A DNA stretch of 29,282 nucleotides from a virus: positions 1 to 29,282 of IMG/VR virus record IMGVR_UViG_3300005939_000030, one strand, 5' to 3'. The position numbers and the translations under genes were made by a program. Below, one piece after another: positions 14,295 through 23,599 of the stretch. Each line of letters opens with the position of its first letter. The stretch's first letter is position 1. The notes beneath the pieces were generated by a model that was not told the origin of the DNA, made no database searches, and worked only from the letters and a program-made list of their open reading frames with translations.

Positions 14295-17086
14295 GTAGTA
14301 CAATTAGAAGCCTCGTAGTAAGAGTTGGGGCTGACCTTTCTAGATTTAACAAGTCAATGAATAAGATGTACAGAACCATGAGCAAGGCAGGGCGAAAGTT
14401 CACAGCCGTTGGTAGTACATTAACTAGGGGATTGACATTACCATTATTAGCAGTCGGAGCAGCCGCATTTAAAATGGGTAAAGACTTTGAAGCCGCCACA
14501 GCAAAGATTGTAGGCTTGGTTGGTGTTGCTCGTGAACAGGTTAACGCCTGGTCAAAAGATATGCTTGAGATGGCACCAGACCTTGCGACTGCACCAAACG
14601 AACTTGCAGAAGGTTTATTCTTTGTAACTTCCGCAGGTCAACGTGGAGCTGAGGCAATGATGACACTTGAACTTTCAGCTAAAGCCGCTGCTGCTGGACT
14701 TGGAAGCGTTAAAACTGTAGCTGATGTTGTAACCTCGGCGATGAACGCATATGCCGATTCTGAACTAGACGCAGCCACAGCCACAGACATTCTAACCGCA
14801 GGCGTTAGAGAAGGTAAACTTGAAGCTGAAAGCCTTGCTCCTGTTATTGGTAATTTACTTCCAGTAGCATCTGCAATGGGAATAGAATTTGACCAAGTTG
14901 TCGGAACTCTAGCAGCCATGTCAAGGACTGGTTCTGAGGCAGCATCTTCGGCAACTTCATTACAACAGATAATGATGACACTATTGAAACCAACAAACGA
15001 AGCATCAAATAAACTCAAAGAAGCTGGGCTGTCAATGTCAATGCTAAGAGATATGGCGGCAGGTCCAAACGGCTTACTTGATGTTATGAGATTGCTCGAC
15101 AAAACATTTGCAGATGATGAAGAAGCACTCGGTGAAATCATACCAAACGTAAGAGCTTTCAGAGGTGCTATGAATTTACTAGCACAGGATTCTGCAACCG
15201 TTGATTCCATAATGAATAATGTTACAAACTCAGCAGGTATTCTAAGTAAAGCTTTTTTGGAAACAACAGAAACAACAGGTTTCAAATTTGACCAAGCTAT
15301 TGTAGCCGCAAAAGTTTCATTGGATACATTATGGGGAACAATCAAAGATGATATCATCCCGATCATAGATAAAGCCGCTGAATGGTTTGGCAAAATAACC
15401 GACAAACTAAACGCTATGACAGATGCACAAAAAGATAGTATGTTAAAGTGGGCTAAGTTTGCATTAATTATTGGTCCTGTGCTTTTATTATTCGGCAAAC
15501 TATTGACAATAATACCTATGTTAGGCACAGCCTTTGCGGCACTAATGGGTCCAGTAGGATTGGTTGCACTAGCTTTTGCTGGTATAGCCATTGGTGTTAT
15601 AGCATGGCAGAAGAAATATAATGATGCCGTTGCTGATATAGAAGCGAACGCTAAGAAATCTATCGCATTAGTTGAAGAAGAACGTGATGCTCGAATCATA
15701 GCATATAGAGAAGCACTAGATGAAAAACGTGCAGCACTTGATGAAGAATCACGCCTAGTCGAAGAGAACTATGATGAGGCAATTAGTGAACTTGAAGATT
15801 ATCAAAGACAATCATTGTCTACTGAGAGAACAAGACTTCAAGCATTAATATCAGCTAACGATAGAGCCTATGACAATATTATCCAAAACATCAGAGAAGA
15901 GTATGGTGTGTTTGAAAGTTCCACAAAATCAAAAATGGACATTGCCGATACTTATTATGATGATTTAGTTGACAAGGCTGGAACTTCTTATCAGACTATT
16001 CGAGATGAAATTAATAAAACACTCAAGGCAGATATTGCAACGGTCGATGCTGAAACACAAACAGAAGTTGATAAGGTTCAGACAAAGATTGATTTATTAA
16101 ATACTGAAACCGAAGAAGAAAAGAAAGCCGCAAAGGAAACAGCAAACGCAACACGAATTTCAGAACTTGAAAAGGAATCTGCTTTTGGTAGGTCACATCA
16201 AATAAGGAAAAACGCAGCCGCAGAACTCGTAAGTTTCTTAGAAGCTATTGAACAAGAGAAAAATGAAACGATTAGGAATGACCAGATAGCCGCATACGAA
16301 CAAGAGATAACCGACCTTAAAGATGCAGGCGTTACAAAGGCAGAAGAACTAACGGCTCAAGCTGCAACAGATAAAGAAACAGCCGGAACAAACCTAGCCA
16401 CAAAAATAGTTAACATTAATAAAGAAAAAGATGCAGCCATACAAGCTATTGATGACGAGCGCAAAGAACTTGAAAAGGCAGAACTATTAAAGCACGGATC
16501 AAGAAAAAAATTCCACTTGAAGAATTTATGGTTGTTGGATAATGGCTTTAGTGAATTTGTTGGCAATCTTGAAACTGAACTAACTGAACTTAAAAGAATT
16601 GAAGAAGAAAAGTACAACACAAGAAAAGAATGGCTTGATAAATCTGAGGTAGCTCTTACAACTTACGAAGAAGTACAAGCTGGAATAAATGAAGAAAACC
16701 GCAGAGATGCTGAACAGGCTATTTTGGAAATCCAACAGCAAGCCGTAGTTGAAAAAGAAGCAATCGACATTCCGACACCTGGCGTAAAAGGTGCTGTTAT
16801 AGATTTTGCCAATGATGAAATTAACTCAATAGATTGGTTTAAGCCTTTTAGGGAACTGGGTGAAATACTTGGTTTTGAAAAAGGTGGAACTGTTCCAGGT
16901 GCAATCGGAGAACCAATGCTTGCCGTTGTTCATGGTGGTGAAGAAATCACACCTGCTGGCGGTAATGGTGGAGCAATAGAAATCAATGCAACTTATTATG
17001 TAGCAGACAAAGCAACTGCTGAATATGCAAATAATGACCTTGTAAGAAGATTTCAACAGAGGGGAATAGGGGGAAGTTTCCTATGA
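14291..17086 (+). CDS. Tape measure protein (TP901-1 type)
   Basis: 931 residues, the longest gene. It sets tail length and enters the host envelope during DNA ejection. Residues 60-330 form the TP901-type core (FEAATAKIVGL, LAEGLFFVTSAGQRG, TAGVREGKLEAESLAP, LAAMSRTGSEAASS). About 389-440 is a hydrophobic double-membrane segment. From 441 to about 790 is a long charged coiled coil rich in Glu, Lys and Ala, and the end has the Gly-rich EKGGTVPGAIGEPMLAVVHGGEE typical of these proteins. No peptidase or lysozyme domain is visible. At roughly 0.15 nm per residue it implies a tail near 140 nm. It overlaps both neighbours by four bases. Confidence 0.93.
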   Translation: MSSTIRSLVVRVGADLSRFNKSMNKMYRTMSKAGRKFTAVGSTLTRGLTLPLLAVGAAAFKMGKDFEAATAKIVGLVGVAREQVNAWSKDMLEMAPDLATAPNELAEGLFFVTSAGQRGAEAMMTLELSAKAAAAGLGSVKTVADVVTSAMNAYADSELDAATATDILTAGVREGKLEAESLAPVIGNLLPVASAMGIEFDQVVGTLAAMSRTGSEAASSATSLQQIMMTLLKPTNEASNKLKEAGLSMSMLRDMAAGPNGLLDVMRLLDKTFADDEEALGEIIPNVRAFRGAMNLLAQDSATVDSIMNNVTNSAGILSKAFLETTETTGFKFDQAIVAAKVSLDTLWGTIKDDIIPIIDKAAEWFGKITDKLNAMTDAQKDSMLKWAKFALIIGPVLLLFGKLLTIIPMLGTAFAALMGPVGLVALAFAGIAIGVIAWQKKYNDAVADIEANAKKSIALVEEERDARIIAYREALDEKRAALDEESRLVEENYDEAISELEDYQRQSLSTERTRLQALISANDRAYDNIIQNIREEYGVFESSTKSKMDIADTYYDDLVDKAGTSYQTIRDEINKTLKADIATVDAETQTEVDKVQTKIDLLNTETEEEKKAAKETANATRISELEKESAFGRSHQIRKNAAAELVSFLEAIEQEKNETIRNDQIAAYEQEITDLKDAGVTKAEELTAQAATDKETAGTNLATKIVNINKEKDAAIQAIDDERKELEKAELLKHGSRKKFHLKNLWLLDNGFSEFVGNLETELTELKRIEEEKYNTRKEWLDKSEVALTTYEEVQAGINEENRRDAEQAILEIQQQAVVEKEAIDIPTPGVKGAVIDFANDEINSIDWFKPFRELGEILGFEKGGTVPGAIGEPMLAVVHGGEEITPAGGNGGAIEINATYYVADKATAEYANNDLVRRFQQRGIGGSFL

Positions 17087-17457
17087 TATATGGCACAACA
17101 ACATTGAATGTTTTAGCAGGATCACTAGCAACCACCAAGACTGTTAAAAAAGTAATCAGAAGTTATATAAATAGTGATAGCGCAGATGAGGAATATTTAG
17201 GGCGAGAACCTACAAAGTTCACTTGCACATTAATAGCTGAGTCGGATTCTGCAAGGGTACTCATTGAATCACTCTTGCAAAGCAATACTAATCTAACACT
17301 TTATTTTGATAACCATTATTATAAAAATGTAGTTGGTGGAGCAAGTACAACTTTGAAACCGGCAACAGGTGATGAAACAAATTGGTTTATTGCCGCTGAA
17401 TTTACAGCACTTGACCCTGTACCTTATGATAGCACAACAGATGAAAGGCTTTATTAA
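17083..17457 (+). CDS. Small minor tail protein, possible distal tail component
   Basis: 124 residues, beta-rich. It lies between tape measure and hub, the position of the distal tail (Dit) protein, but is much shorter than usual Dit proteins (over 200 residues). The segment YLGREPTKFTCTLIAESDSARVLIESLL and the closing FTALDPVPYD recall tail-tip ring proteins, though not strongly enough to name a family. ATG overlaps the tape measure stop (ATGA) and its own stop shares one base with the next start. Most likely part of the ring joining tube to hub; this is inferred from position. Confidence 0.68.
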   Translation: MIYGTTTLNVLAGSLATTKTVKKVIRSYINSDSADEEYLGREPTKFTCTLIAESDSARVLIESLLQSNTNLTLYFDNHYYKNVVGGASTTLKPATGDETNWFIAAEFTALDPVPYDSTTDERLY

Positions 17458-19721
17458 TGGCTGACATTTATCGTTATGGGAAATATTCCATAGCCGTTGA
17501 GAATACAAACTTTAGAAATGCTGACCCATCATTTTCAGTAGTTGCTACTGGCTACCCCGGATTCATTACAGGATACGCAGGATACGCTTTTAATTCGACT
17601 GCCGGGTTCTATGGTACAGGTTCATGGGAAGGTAAACCCACCCCATTTGTCGGTGTTGAAATAAGATTTAGAATAGAAGATAATGGTGGAAGAGTTAAGG
17701 CTTATTATAACTATACCACCAACACTTATGATACTTATAAAAAAGAATGTGATTACGACACAGCTAATGTTAAAGGAACATTTGACGAATATGTATATGC
17801 CATTGACGGAGCTTATCCCGATGATGGCGAGAGTGGTTCATATTGGTATGTAAAAGGTGCTGTGTGGATTACAGACCCAACAGGCACGACAACCTCACCT
17901 GCCGAAGACATTGCACATAGTTCGGCCACATTAAAGGGTGCTGTTACAGATGCAGGTACAACTGATTCAGATTTCTACCCAACTGTATATTTTGAGTATG
18001 GCGAAACCGTCACAGATAATGAGGTTGAAGTTTCAACTGGTGGTGTAGATGATTATGAGAAAGCCATAACAGGACTTACACCCAACACCGCTTATGACTT
18101 TAGAATTAAGATAGTTAATGATGCAGCAACGGCTTATGGTGCAACCGAAAGTTTCAGTACAACAGAGCAACCATTAGCAATGCCTACCGTTACATCACCT
18201 ACAAGCGGAACTAACACAACAGACACTACCCCGACATTTGATTTCACATTAACAGATACCCCTTTAAATACTGCCGTAAAATATGAAGCAAGAGTTAGAA
18301 TTTCTACCTTAGTTGGAATGGCAAGTATTGTATATACATATGAAAGTAAAGAGGCTTCGGGAACTTGGGAATATTTAGTCGGTGCGGTATGGACTGCGTG
18401 GCCTGCCGGTGGTGTTGACCCCGACACAAGAGTTCGAGTAACAATAGCAGACACATTAGAATACAGACAACAGTATTATTGGGATTGTACTTCATACGAC
18501 CAAAGCGATTATGGATTTGATTTGTCACCAGCTTACCCACTTCAAGTAATTATAAACATTGATGGGTTATTTGGTTTAACTATTGGCGGAAATTCATATG
18601 ATGTATTTGATTTAATTGTAACCGAAACTTCAAATGGCGAAATAGGAACTATTAACTTCTCGATGAATAACTTGGGCGGTATTAATTATTCAGCCATTGA
18701 TTATGGTGATACTGTTATACTTGGCATAAATGATTCAGCAGGAAACACAGAAGAGTTTGAGGGGCGGATTAAATCGAAAGTTCCTAGCGGTGGAATAATG
18801 AGCATGGAAGCAACATTGGGAGATGGTGTTCTCGGTGAAAGACTTGTAAAAGAAGATTACGATATAGCAGATATAACTCATATGTGGTCAACGAGTGCAA
18901 AGAATGTAACGACCATTTCATTAGCGGGTTCTGGTGTAGTTGAGAATGACATTGTTGTGGTTTGTGGTTCGGGCGATAATGTAACACCTTCAACGCCTAC
19001 GGGATATACTATAATAGCAAGCGGAGTTTCTGGTGTTGGTGGAGTCTACTATAACATATCATACAAAAGAATGGGTTCAACACCCGATAGTTCAGTTGAT
19101 GGATTAGAAGCTGCTGATAACCGACCATATACTGTATCAGCATTTAAAGGTGTCGATATTGCAACGGCTCTTGATGTTACCGTAACAACAGATTCAGATT
19201 CAAGTGGTATGCCGAACTGTCCATCAATCACCCCTACCAGCATAAGCTGTATGATTTTAGCGGCTGGATTTCTTGATGATGATGAAGTGGCTGCCACCGT
19301 AACAGCTCCCGCAAATTTCACTTTATCACAGGCATATGATGGAACTGCAACAACTGTAATGATAGCTTATTATTTGAATGATGGAGTTGCAACCGCTGTT
19401 GATCCTGCCGTCTTTGGTGGCGGTGGCGATGATGTGTGGGTTGGTGTAACTGTAGCTCTAAGACCATACAAATATGATGTCGGAATAATCCTTGATGATG
19501 TTGTCGACACCTACTGTTCGCCATTAACATCAACTGGAGTAGATACAGCCACAGGATTTAGTGCTGATATAATTTCAGACAACTCAACACCGTTAAGTGT
19601 GTTTGAAGAACTTAGAAGAAGATATGGATTTTACTACTTTGTAGATTCTGACTGGGATGTGCAAGTATACAAGAGTGACGTAATAGACGTTGCTGATACC
19701 AAAATAACATATGGAGGGTAA
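17457..19721 (+). CDS. Tail hub/tip protein, N-terminal and central part, with added domains
   Basis: 754 residues. In order: unknown N-terminal region (1-145); fibronectin-III-like domain (about 150-236, SSATLKGAV to LTPNTAYDFRIKIVNDA); Ig-like region (240-366); start of a hub (gp27/XkdQ-like) fold (about 370-472, FDLIVTETSNGEIGTINFSMNN then FEGRIKSKVP and LGERLVKEDYD); an inserted beta domain (about 473-670, TTISLAGSGVVENDIVVVCG to VWVGVTVALR); and hub sequence again (671-754, VGIILDDVVDTYCSPL, then FEELRRRYGFYYFVDSDWDVQVYKS). It stops at ITYGG, where hub proteins normally continue. The missing C-terminal domain resembles the product of 21102-21587. It would form the tail tip that contacts the cell. 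No Shine-Dalgarno site; translation is coupled to the upstream gene. Confidence 0.78.
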   Translation: MADIYRYGKYSIAVENTNFRNADPSFSVVATGYPGFITGYAGYAFNSTAGFYGTGSWEGKPTPFVGVEIRFRIEDNGGRVKAYYNYTTNTYDTYKKECDYDTANVKGTFDEYVYAIDGAYPDDGESGSYWYVKGAVWITDPTGTTTSPAEDIAHSSATLKGAVTDAGTTDSDFYPTVYFEYGETVTDNEVEVSTGGVDDYEKAITGLTPNTAYDFRIKIVNDAATAYGATESFSTTEQPLAMPTVTSPTSGTNTTDTTPTFDFTLTDTPLNTAVKYEARVRISTLVGMASIVYTYESKEASGTWEYLVGAVWTAWPAGGVDPDTRVRVTIADTLEYRQQYYWDCTSYDQSDYGFDLSPAYPLQVIINIDGLFGLTIGGNSYDVFDLIVTETSNGEIGTINFSMNNLGGINYSAIDYGDTVILGINDSAGNTEEFEGRIKSKVPSGGIMSMEATLGDGVLGERLVKEDYDIADITHMWSTSAKNVTTISLAGSGVVENDIVVVCGSGDNVTPSTPTGYTIIASGVSGVGGVYYNISYKRMGSTPDSSVDGLEAADNRPYTVSAFKGVDIATALDVTVTTDSDSSGMPNCPSITPTSISCMILAAGFLDDDEVAATVTAPANFTLSQAYDGTATTVMIAYYLNDGVATAVDPAVFGGGGDDVWVGVTVALRPYKYDVGIILDDVVDTYCSPLTSTGVDTATGFSADIISDNSTPLSVFEELRRRYGFYYFVDSDWDVQVYKSDVIDVADTKITYGG

Positions 19722-19724
19722 ATT

Positions 19725-21092
19725 ATGTTAAATGCAGCCAACAATGCCGAAACAACTTTAGCGGCAACAATCACAGCAATAGCCACAGAATTAACAGTTA
19801 CAAGTGCAAGTGGGTTTCCAAGTGCGCCATTTCTAATCTCGATTGATAATGAAATATTAAAGGTAACTGTTGTGGCAACCAACACTTTCACCGTTACAAG
19901 AGAACAGGAAAGCACAACAGGTGCAATCCACACAATAGGGGTTGCGGTTGAGAACAGATTTACAGCAGGAATGTATAATGATGTAGCCATATCAGCAAAG
20001 GTTTCTGTTTCCGCTGATGGGAGCGGTGAATACTCAACAATACAAGCAGCACTCACAGACAATGTAACCGTTGGTTTATTGGTGTTAGTTTATCCCGGCA
20101 CTTATACAGATGATACAATAACCTTTACGGCTAACAGTCAAGAAGTTAGGGGCATGGGTATTAGTCCATCGGGTGTTAATGTAACCACAGCCAGTTCTAA
20201 TATTGTTAATTACGCAGCTTTTACAGGGTGTCGAATCAACAGAATAAAAATGCAAGTAACAGCAGGCACAACATTAGTACACACCGTTACAGGTTCAACG
20301 GGCAGTTGTAACCTAGTTAAGTGTCATACAAAAATGGTAACAACTTATGCAACGGCAGGTACACAACCAGCTTGTTTAAATTCAAGTGGAACTGGAACAA
20401 TAAAGGTTGTAGAAGGAACGGTAGAATATGAACACAGTGGCAGTAATGCCGCAGTAGCAAAAGCATTATTAAATTGTGAAGCGAATAATTGTACTGCTAT
20501 ATTTGACCAAGTTAATATTGATATTAATTGTTCAAACGACTCTCTTGTAAGTGGTATATCTTTTGGAACTGGTGCAACTACGGTATCAGTAAACAGGTGT
20601 GAAATTGATATTGAAGATGACGGCACAGCGATTGTTGTTGGACTTTATGTAGCCGGTGCTGTTGCTGGAGAGTTTTTATATAATACAGTTCACGTTACAG
20701 GCACAGGTGTTTTAGCTGCTGGTATGTATATCAACGCAGCCGGGGCAGCAATCAGAAGTATGTATAATCATGTTCATGTGTCGGGTGCTACGACTAACAA
20801 CTCTTTCTTCCTTAACGATTATGCCTCGACATTAACATCTCAGTTTGATGACCTTATAGCAGTTGATGGAATAAACAATCTTGGTCTTGCAACAAGGGTT
20901 GTACAGGTAAATTCTGAAGCTGATGGTGCTATTTCAGTCAGTGGAGATTTAGTATTAAAGACAACACAGACACCCGCAACGGCAGGAGCAACAGGAACAA
21001 AAGGAACAATAGCTTGGGATGCAGACTATATGTATGTATGTATTGCCACAGACACATGGGAGCGAGTAGCCATAGCAACCTGGGCGACATAA
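19725..21092 (+). CDS. Beta-helix fibre/spike protein inserted between hub parts
   Basis: 455 residues. Residues 1-85 contain a small phage beta domain (ETTLAATITAIATELTVTSA ... LISIDNEILKVTVV ... FTVTREQESTTGA). From about 92, VSADGSGEYSTIQAALTD and VLVYPGTYTDDTITF open a pectinesterase/pectate-lyase-like right-handed beta-helix with coil repeats to about 395. The end (GTKGTIAWDADYMYVCIATDTWERVAIATW) is a common C-terminal cap of phage fibres. Probably binds or cuts surface polysaccharide; catalytic residues cannot be assigned. AGGAGGGTAA precedes the ATG. It starts three bases after the upstream hub part stops. Confidence 0.8.
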   Translation: MLNAANNAETTLAATITAIATELTVTSASGFPSAPFLISIDNEILKVTVVATNTFTVTREQESTTGAIHTIGVAVENRFTAGMYNDVAISAKVSVSADGSGEYSTIQAALTDNVTVGLLVLVYPGTYTDDTITFTANSQEVRGMGISPSGVNVTTASSNIVNYAAFTGCRINRIKMQVTAGTTLVHTVTGSTGSCNLVKCHTKMVTTYATAGTQPACLNSSGTGTIKVVEGTVEYEHSGSNAAVAKALLNCEANNCTAIFDQVNIDINCSNDSLVSGISFGTGATTVSVNRCEIDIEDDGTAIVVGLYVAGAVAGEFLYNTVHVTGTGVLAAGMYINAAGAAIRSMYNHVHVSGATTNNSFFLNDYASTLTSQFDDLIAVDGINNLGLATRVVQVNSEADGAISVSGDLVLKTTQTPATAGATGTKGTIAWDADYMYVCIATDTWERVAIATWAT

Positions 21093-21101
21093 GGGGCTTA
21101 T

Positions 21102-21587
21102 ATGTTATTTAATACCAGACAATTTAATGAAGGAACATTTAACTCGTTTGATTACACTGAATTAATGTGGGTTGATAAACCTATTGTAAAAACACAAGGG
21201 CCTTTGGCAACGCACGTTACTGTCAAAAGTGACACAGATGAGTACACCGCCAACAACACACCCGAACCTGCCGTTGGTATACGCATTGAAAGAATCGTTG
21301 AGATTGACACAGGCGATGTTGCGGTTTGCCAGACAGTAGCCGAACAGTTACTTGCAAGATGGTCGGTTAATCAGGTGTCAGTAACGGGAATAATAGCTTT
21401 AAACGTTACCCTTGATTTTAAAAAGAAACTAAGAATTGTATTGGCGTGGGCGGGCATTGATGAAGATATGATACTACTAAAGAAAGTTCACTATATCCAA
21501 AAAAATCAGGTAGTAACCGAGATTACTTGTGGAGATTTTATCTTGGGCGAAGATGAACTTTTAACTAGGATATTGGCAACGTTGTAA
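21102..21587 (+). CDS. Detached hub C-terminal domain protein
   Basis: 161 residues. The first 20 (LFNTRQFNEGTFNS) look like a short tail-protein N-terminus. Residues 60-150 have the pattern of the last hub domain in gp27/XkdQ-like proteins: a helix with VAEQLLARWS, a strand region VSVTGIIALNVTLDFKKKLRIV, and LLKKVHYIQKNQVVTEITCGDF. The 754-residue gene lacks exactly this part. Best reading: one ancestral hub gene became two, with the beta-helix gene between. It could instead be a separate small tip protein that merely shares the fold. The ribosome site is weak (AAGGGG). Confidence 0.68.
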   Translation: MLFNTRQFNEGTFNSFDYTELMWVDKPIVKTQGPLATHVTVKSDTDEYTANNTPEPAVGIRIERIVEIDTGDVAVCQTVAEQLLARWSVNQVSVTGIIALNVTLDFKKKLRIVLAWAGIDEDMILLKKVHYIQKNQVVTEITCGDFILGEDELLTRILATL

Positions 21588-21638
21588 AAGGTTTGAAAAG
21601 TGATACTATTTAAGTAAATAACAGCAGGGAGAAGACAT

Positions 21639-21968
21639 ATGACGCAAGGGGAACAGTTAGCAATCTATGAAAAGATTGAAGAAGTAAAGGATAACCTAAG
21701 AGATAAAATTGATGAGAAGTTTGACGATGTGCGAGAAGATATATCAGAACTAAAAGAGTATGTACATAAAAATAACAACATCAAAAAACTTGTGGAAAAA
21801 CATGATGAGAGTATAGACAAATGTACCTCATTGCTCGAAGCTCATTTGGTTGTGTGTACTGTCAGGGCAGATGATAAGAAAGGGAGGTTTAGCAAACGAG
21901 CAACATCAATAGCGTTGTGTTTAACATTTATTGGTTTGGTTGTTTCGATTGCTATTAACGTATTTTGA
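21639..21968 (+). CDS. XhlA-like coiled-coil membrane protein (lysis module)
   Basis: 109 residues. Residues 1-65 are a charged coiled coil (KIEEVKDNLRDKIDEKFDDV); the C-terminus has one membrane helix, about 89-108 (SIALCLTFIGLVVSIAINVF), preceded by basic residues. This resembles XhlA-type lysis accessory proteins, which sit in the membrane and act with a holin. CAGGGAG at 21625-21631 is the ribosome site. First gene of the lysis block; the stop overlaps the next start. Confidence 0.75.
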   Translation: MTQGEQLAIYEKIEEVKDNLRDKIDEKFDDVREDISELKEYVHKNNNIKKLVEKHDESIDKCTSLLEAHLVVCTVRADDKKGRFSKRATSIALCLTFIGLVVSIAINVF

Positions 21969-22219
21969 AAAAGACAAAGGTCGTGGCGTTCTATGAAGTT
22001 ACTTTTACTAAGGTTATAATGATGATTGTTACAATCGTGTTTATGGCTTTTTGTGGTAAGCAGTTTTTCTCTAACGAACTACTCCCAGAGTTTGAATCTT
22101 GGGTTAAAATCTTCCTAGGCTCATGGACTGTATATGGTGGCAAATCGGGTTATGAAAACTACCAAAGAAACAGAACATATAATTATGATAGCAATTATGG
22201 AAGCGGGTTGCCGTTATGA
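21965..22219 (+). CDS. Small membrane protein, holin-associated
   Basis: 84 residues if started at TTG 21965, which overlaps the preceding TGA as TTGA and has no Shine-Dalgarno site, so re-initiation would be needed. An alternative is ATG 22019 after AAGG, giving 66 residues. One clear membrane helix, about 16-34 (KVIMMIVTIVFMAFCG), then an aromatic-rich amphipathic segment (LLPEFESWVKIFLGSWTVYG) and a Tyr/Asn-rich polar tail. Its place between the XhlA-like protein and the amidase suggests a holin partner or second holin. The start remains uncertain. Confidence 0.7.
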   Translation: MKKTKVVAFYEVTFTKVIMMIVTIVFMAFCGKQFFSNELLPEFESWVKIFLGSWTVYGGKSGYENYQRNRTYNYDSNYGSGLPL

Positions 22220-22998
22220 GATTAGCAATCGATGCAGGTCACTCATGGATCACAGCAGGAAAAAGAACACCCAAGTTCTCAGATGGAACATTCATGCACG
22301 AGTTTGATTTCAATTCAGCCGTTGCTAATATGGTTGTGGAAAATCTAAAGCATTGTTGCGAGATAGTATTAACCTATGATGAGAGTGGTCAAACAGATTA
22401 CACATATTACAGCAGAGTGCAAAAAGCCAACACCGTTAAAGCAGATTTATTCGTATCAATTCACGCCAATGCAATCGGTGATGGTGTGAGTTTCAATTCT
22501 TCATATGGGATATTGTTTTTAGCAGACGAAAGAAGAACAGACCATGTGGACTTCGCTCGGACTATCATAGGGGAAATGGCGAAAGTATACCCAAGGAAAA
22601 GAGTATTAAATTGGATACCAGGAAGCACCGGTCAAAGCCTATGCAAATATTCTGATATGCCAACCGCAATAATTGAGTGTGGATTCATGACCAACCTGCA
22701 AGACGCTGAACTTTTACTCGATATAGATTACAGGAAGAATTGTGCCGATGCAATATCAAACGGCATTTTAATATATGCAAAACAAAAGGGGTTGATAAAA
22801 ATGGATGAAGGATTAATAAGACAAGCAGAGGAAGCTATTGAAATATTGGCATTGAGGGGATTTATTAAAGACCCGGAAGTGTGGAAGAACAGTGACCTAT
22901 CACAACCAATGCCAGTAGCACATACCATGATTATCTTGAGCAGAATAGTTCAGGATTATGGTGGCATGATTGATGATTTTGATAAGAGGAGGTATTAA
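22216..22998 (+). CDS. Endolysin, N-acetylmuramoyl-L-alanine amidase (Amidase_3)
   Basis: 260 residues. It cuts the bond between MurNAc and the peptide stem at lysis. Zinc ligands are in place: His9 in DAGH, Glu29 in MHEFDFN, His83 in SIHAN; catalytic Glu154 is in AIIECGFMTN. The catalytic domain is residues 1-190. Residues 197-250 form a helical C-terminal segment (LIRQAEEAIEILALRGFIKDP ... AHTMIILSRIV) found as an end domain in clostridial phage lysins, possibly wall-binding. No signal peptide, so export depends on holin. ATG overlaps the upstream stop as ATGA. Confidence 0.95.
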   Translation: MRLAIDAGHSWITAGKRTPKFSDGTFMHEFDFNSAVANMVVENLKHCCEIVLTYDESGQTDYTYYSRVQKANTVKADLFVSIHANAIGDGVSFNSSYGILFLADERRTDHVDFARTIIGEMAKVYPRKRVLNWIPGSTGQSLCKYSDMPTAIIECGFMTNLQDAELLLDIDYRKNCADAISNGILIYAKQKGLIKMDEGLIRQAEEAIEILALRGFIKDPEVWKNSDLSQPMPVAHTMIILSRIVQDYGGMIDDFDKRRY

Positions 22999-22999
22999 A

Positions 23000-23317
23000 A
23001 TGAATGGAATTATAATGTTACCAAACGAACTAGGAGCAGCGTTGCTTATACTGTTGGGGGCAATAGTCCTTGATGCAATATTCGCAATCCTGATTCACGT
23101 TAAACTTGGAGATTTTGAATGGAGGAAAACCACACAATTTTTGATTACTGGTGTCTTACCGTATGTCGGTGGGATTGGCGCACTTGCTGTATTGGCATGG
23201 CTCGTAGGTGCATTTTTCATCGAGGTATTCTTTGCACTCGGTGCGATTGTTGCCTTGAAATATAGTGCTGAAATCATCAGTAAAATTAAACAGTTGTTTG
23301 GCTTACTGAAAAAATGA
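23000..23317 (+). CDS. Holin-like membrane protein
   Basis: 105 residues from ATG 23000, chosen for GAGGAGG at 22986-22992; an in-frame ATG at 22970 is inside the amidase gene without such a site. Hydrophobic segments at about 8-31 (NELGAALLILLGAIVLDAIF), 45-68 and 70-87, then a basic end (SKIKQLFGLLKK): small, up to three membrane spans, charged C-terminus, which fits a class I/II holin. Directly after the endolysin, with its stop overlapping the next small gene by four bases. Confidence 0.82.
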   Translation: MNGIIMLPNELGAALLILLGAIVLDAIFAILIHVKLGDFEWRKTTQFLITGVLPYVGGIGALAVLAWLVGAFFIEVFFALGAIVALKYSAEIISKIKQLFGLLKK

Positions 23318-23487
23318 ACAAAATATATATAGTAAATGAAAAAGAATACTTGGTGTGGTTCGACTCAATAAGAGGTGTAATGTTTGCCACCCCGAAACAT
23401 GGTGATGCAGATATTAAAATCATACGCAAGTCAGATACCAAAGATACACGTTACGTTGAGAGAGCGATACGCAAGACCTATCTGTGA
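23314..23487 (+). CDS. Small hypothetical protein at end of late operon
   Basis: 57 residues (MNKIYIVNEKEYLVWFDSIR ... ERAIRKTYL). It starts at an ATGA overlap with the holin stop and is followed by the intergenic terminator region, so it is the last gene of the late operon. Basic, no membrane segment, no family recognised. The overlap and normal codon use make it likely real. Confidence 0.65.
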   Translation: MNKIYIVNEKEYLVWFDSIRGVMFATPKHGDADIKIIRKSDTKDTRYVERAIRKTYL

Positions 23488-23570
23488 GCCGTACAACCCC
23501 ATTTTGACGGCTTTATACTAAAAGCTAACCACCTATTCATTTTTACCCCTACCCGCCTCTAAGAGGCACT

Positions 23571-23599
23571 GGACAGGCTAACCACCTGTCCTTTCTTCT
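23571..23599 (+). terminator. Intrinsic terminator at end of late operon
   Basis: GGACAGG (23571-23577) pairs with CCTGTCC (23585-23591), loop CTAACCA, followed by a T-rich run (TTTCTTCT). An 11-base piece covering its loop (GCTAACCACCT, 23577-23587) is repeated exactly at 23524-23534. A small GCCTC/GAGGC hairpin (23555-23567) lies just upstream. The elements separate the late genes from the right-hand operon. Confidence 0.85.

Noticed and set aside
14638-15699. Long open frame on the - strand (353 codons) inside the tape measure gene
   Set aside because: It is wholly antisense to a well-supported gene, is Ser/Ala-rich low-complexity in a way expected from the complement of the tape measure's codon use, and has no recognisable domain.
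21593-21620. Possible promoter ahead of the lysis genes (TTGAAA and an AT-rich -10)
   Set aside because: With a 16- or 17-base spacer the -10 candidate matches TATAAT at no more than about three positions, too weak to call.
21960-21970. Frameshift linking the XhlA-like protein to the next membrane protein
   Set aside because: The overlap TATTTTGA is not a slippery sequence for a -1 shift; re-initiation at TTG 21965 or use of ATG 22019 is simpler.
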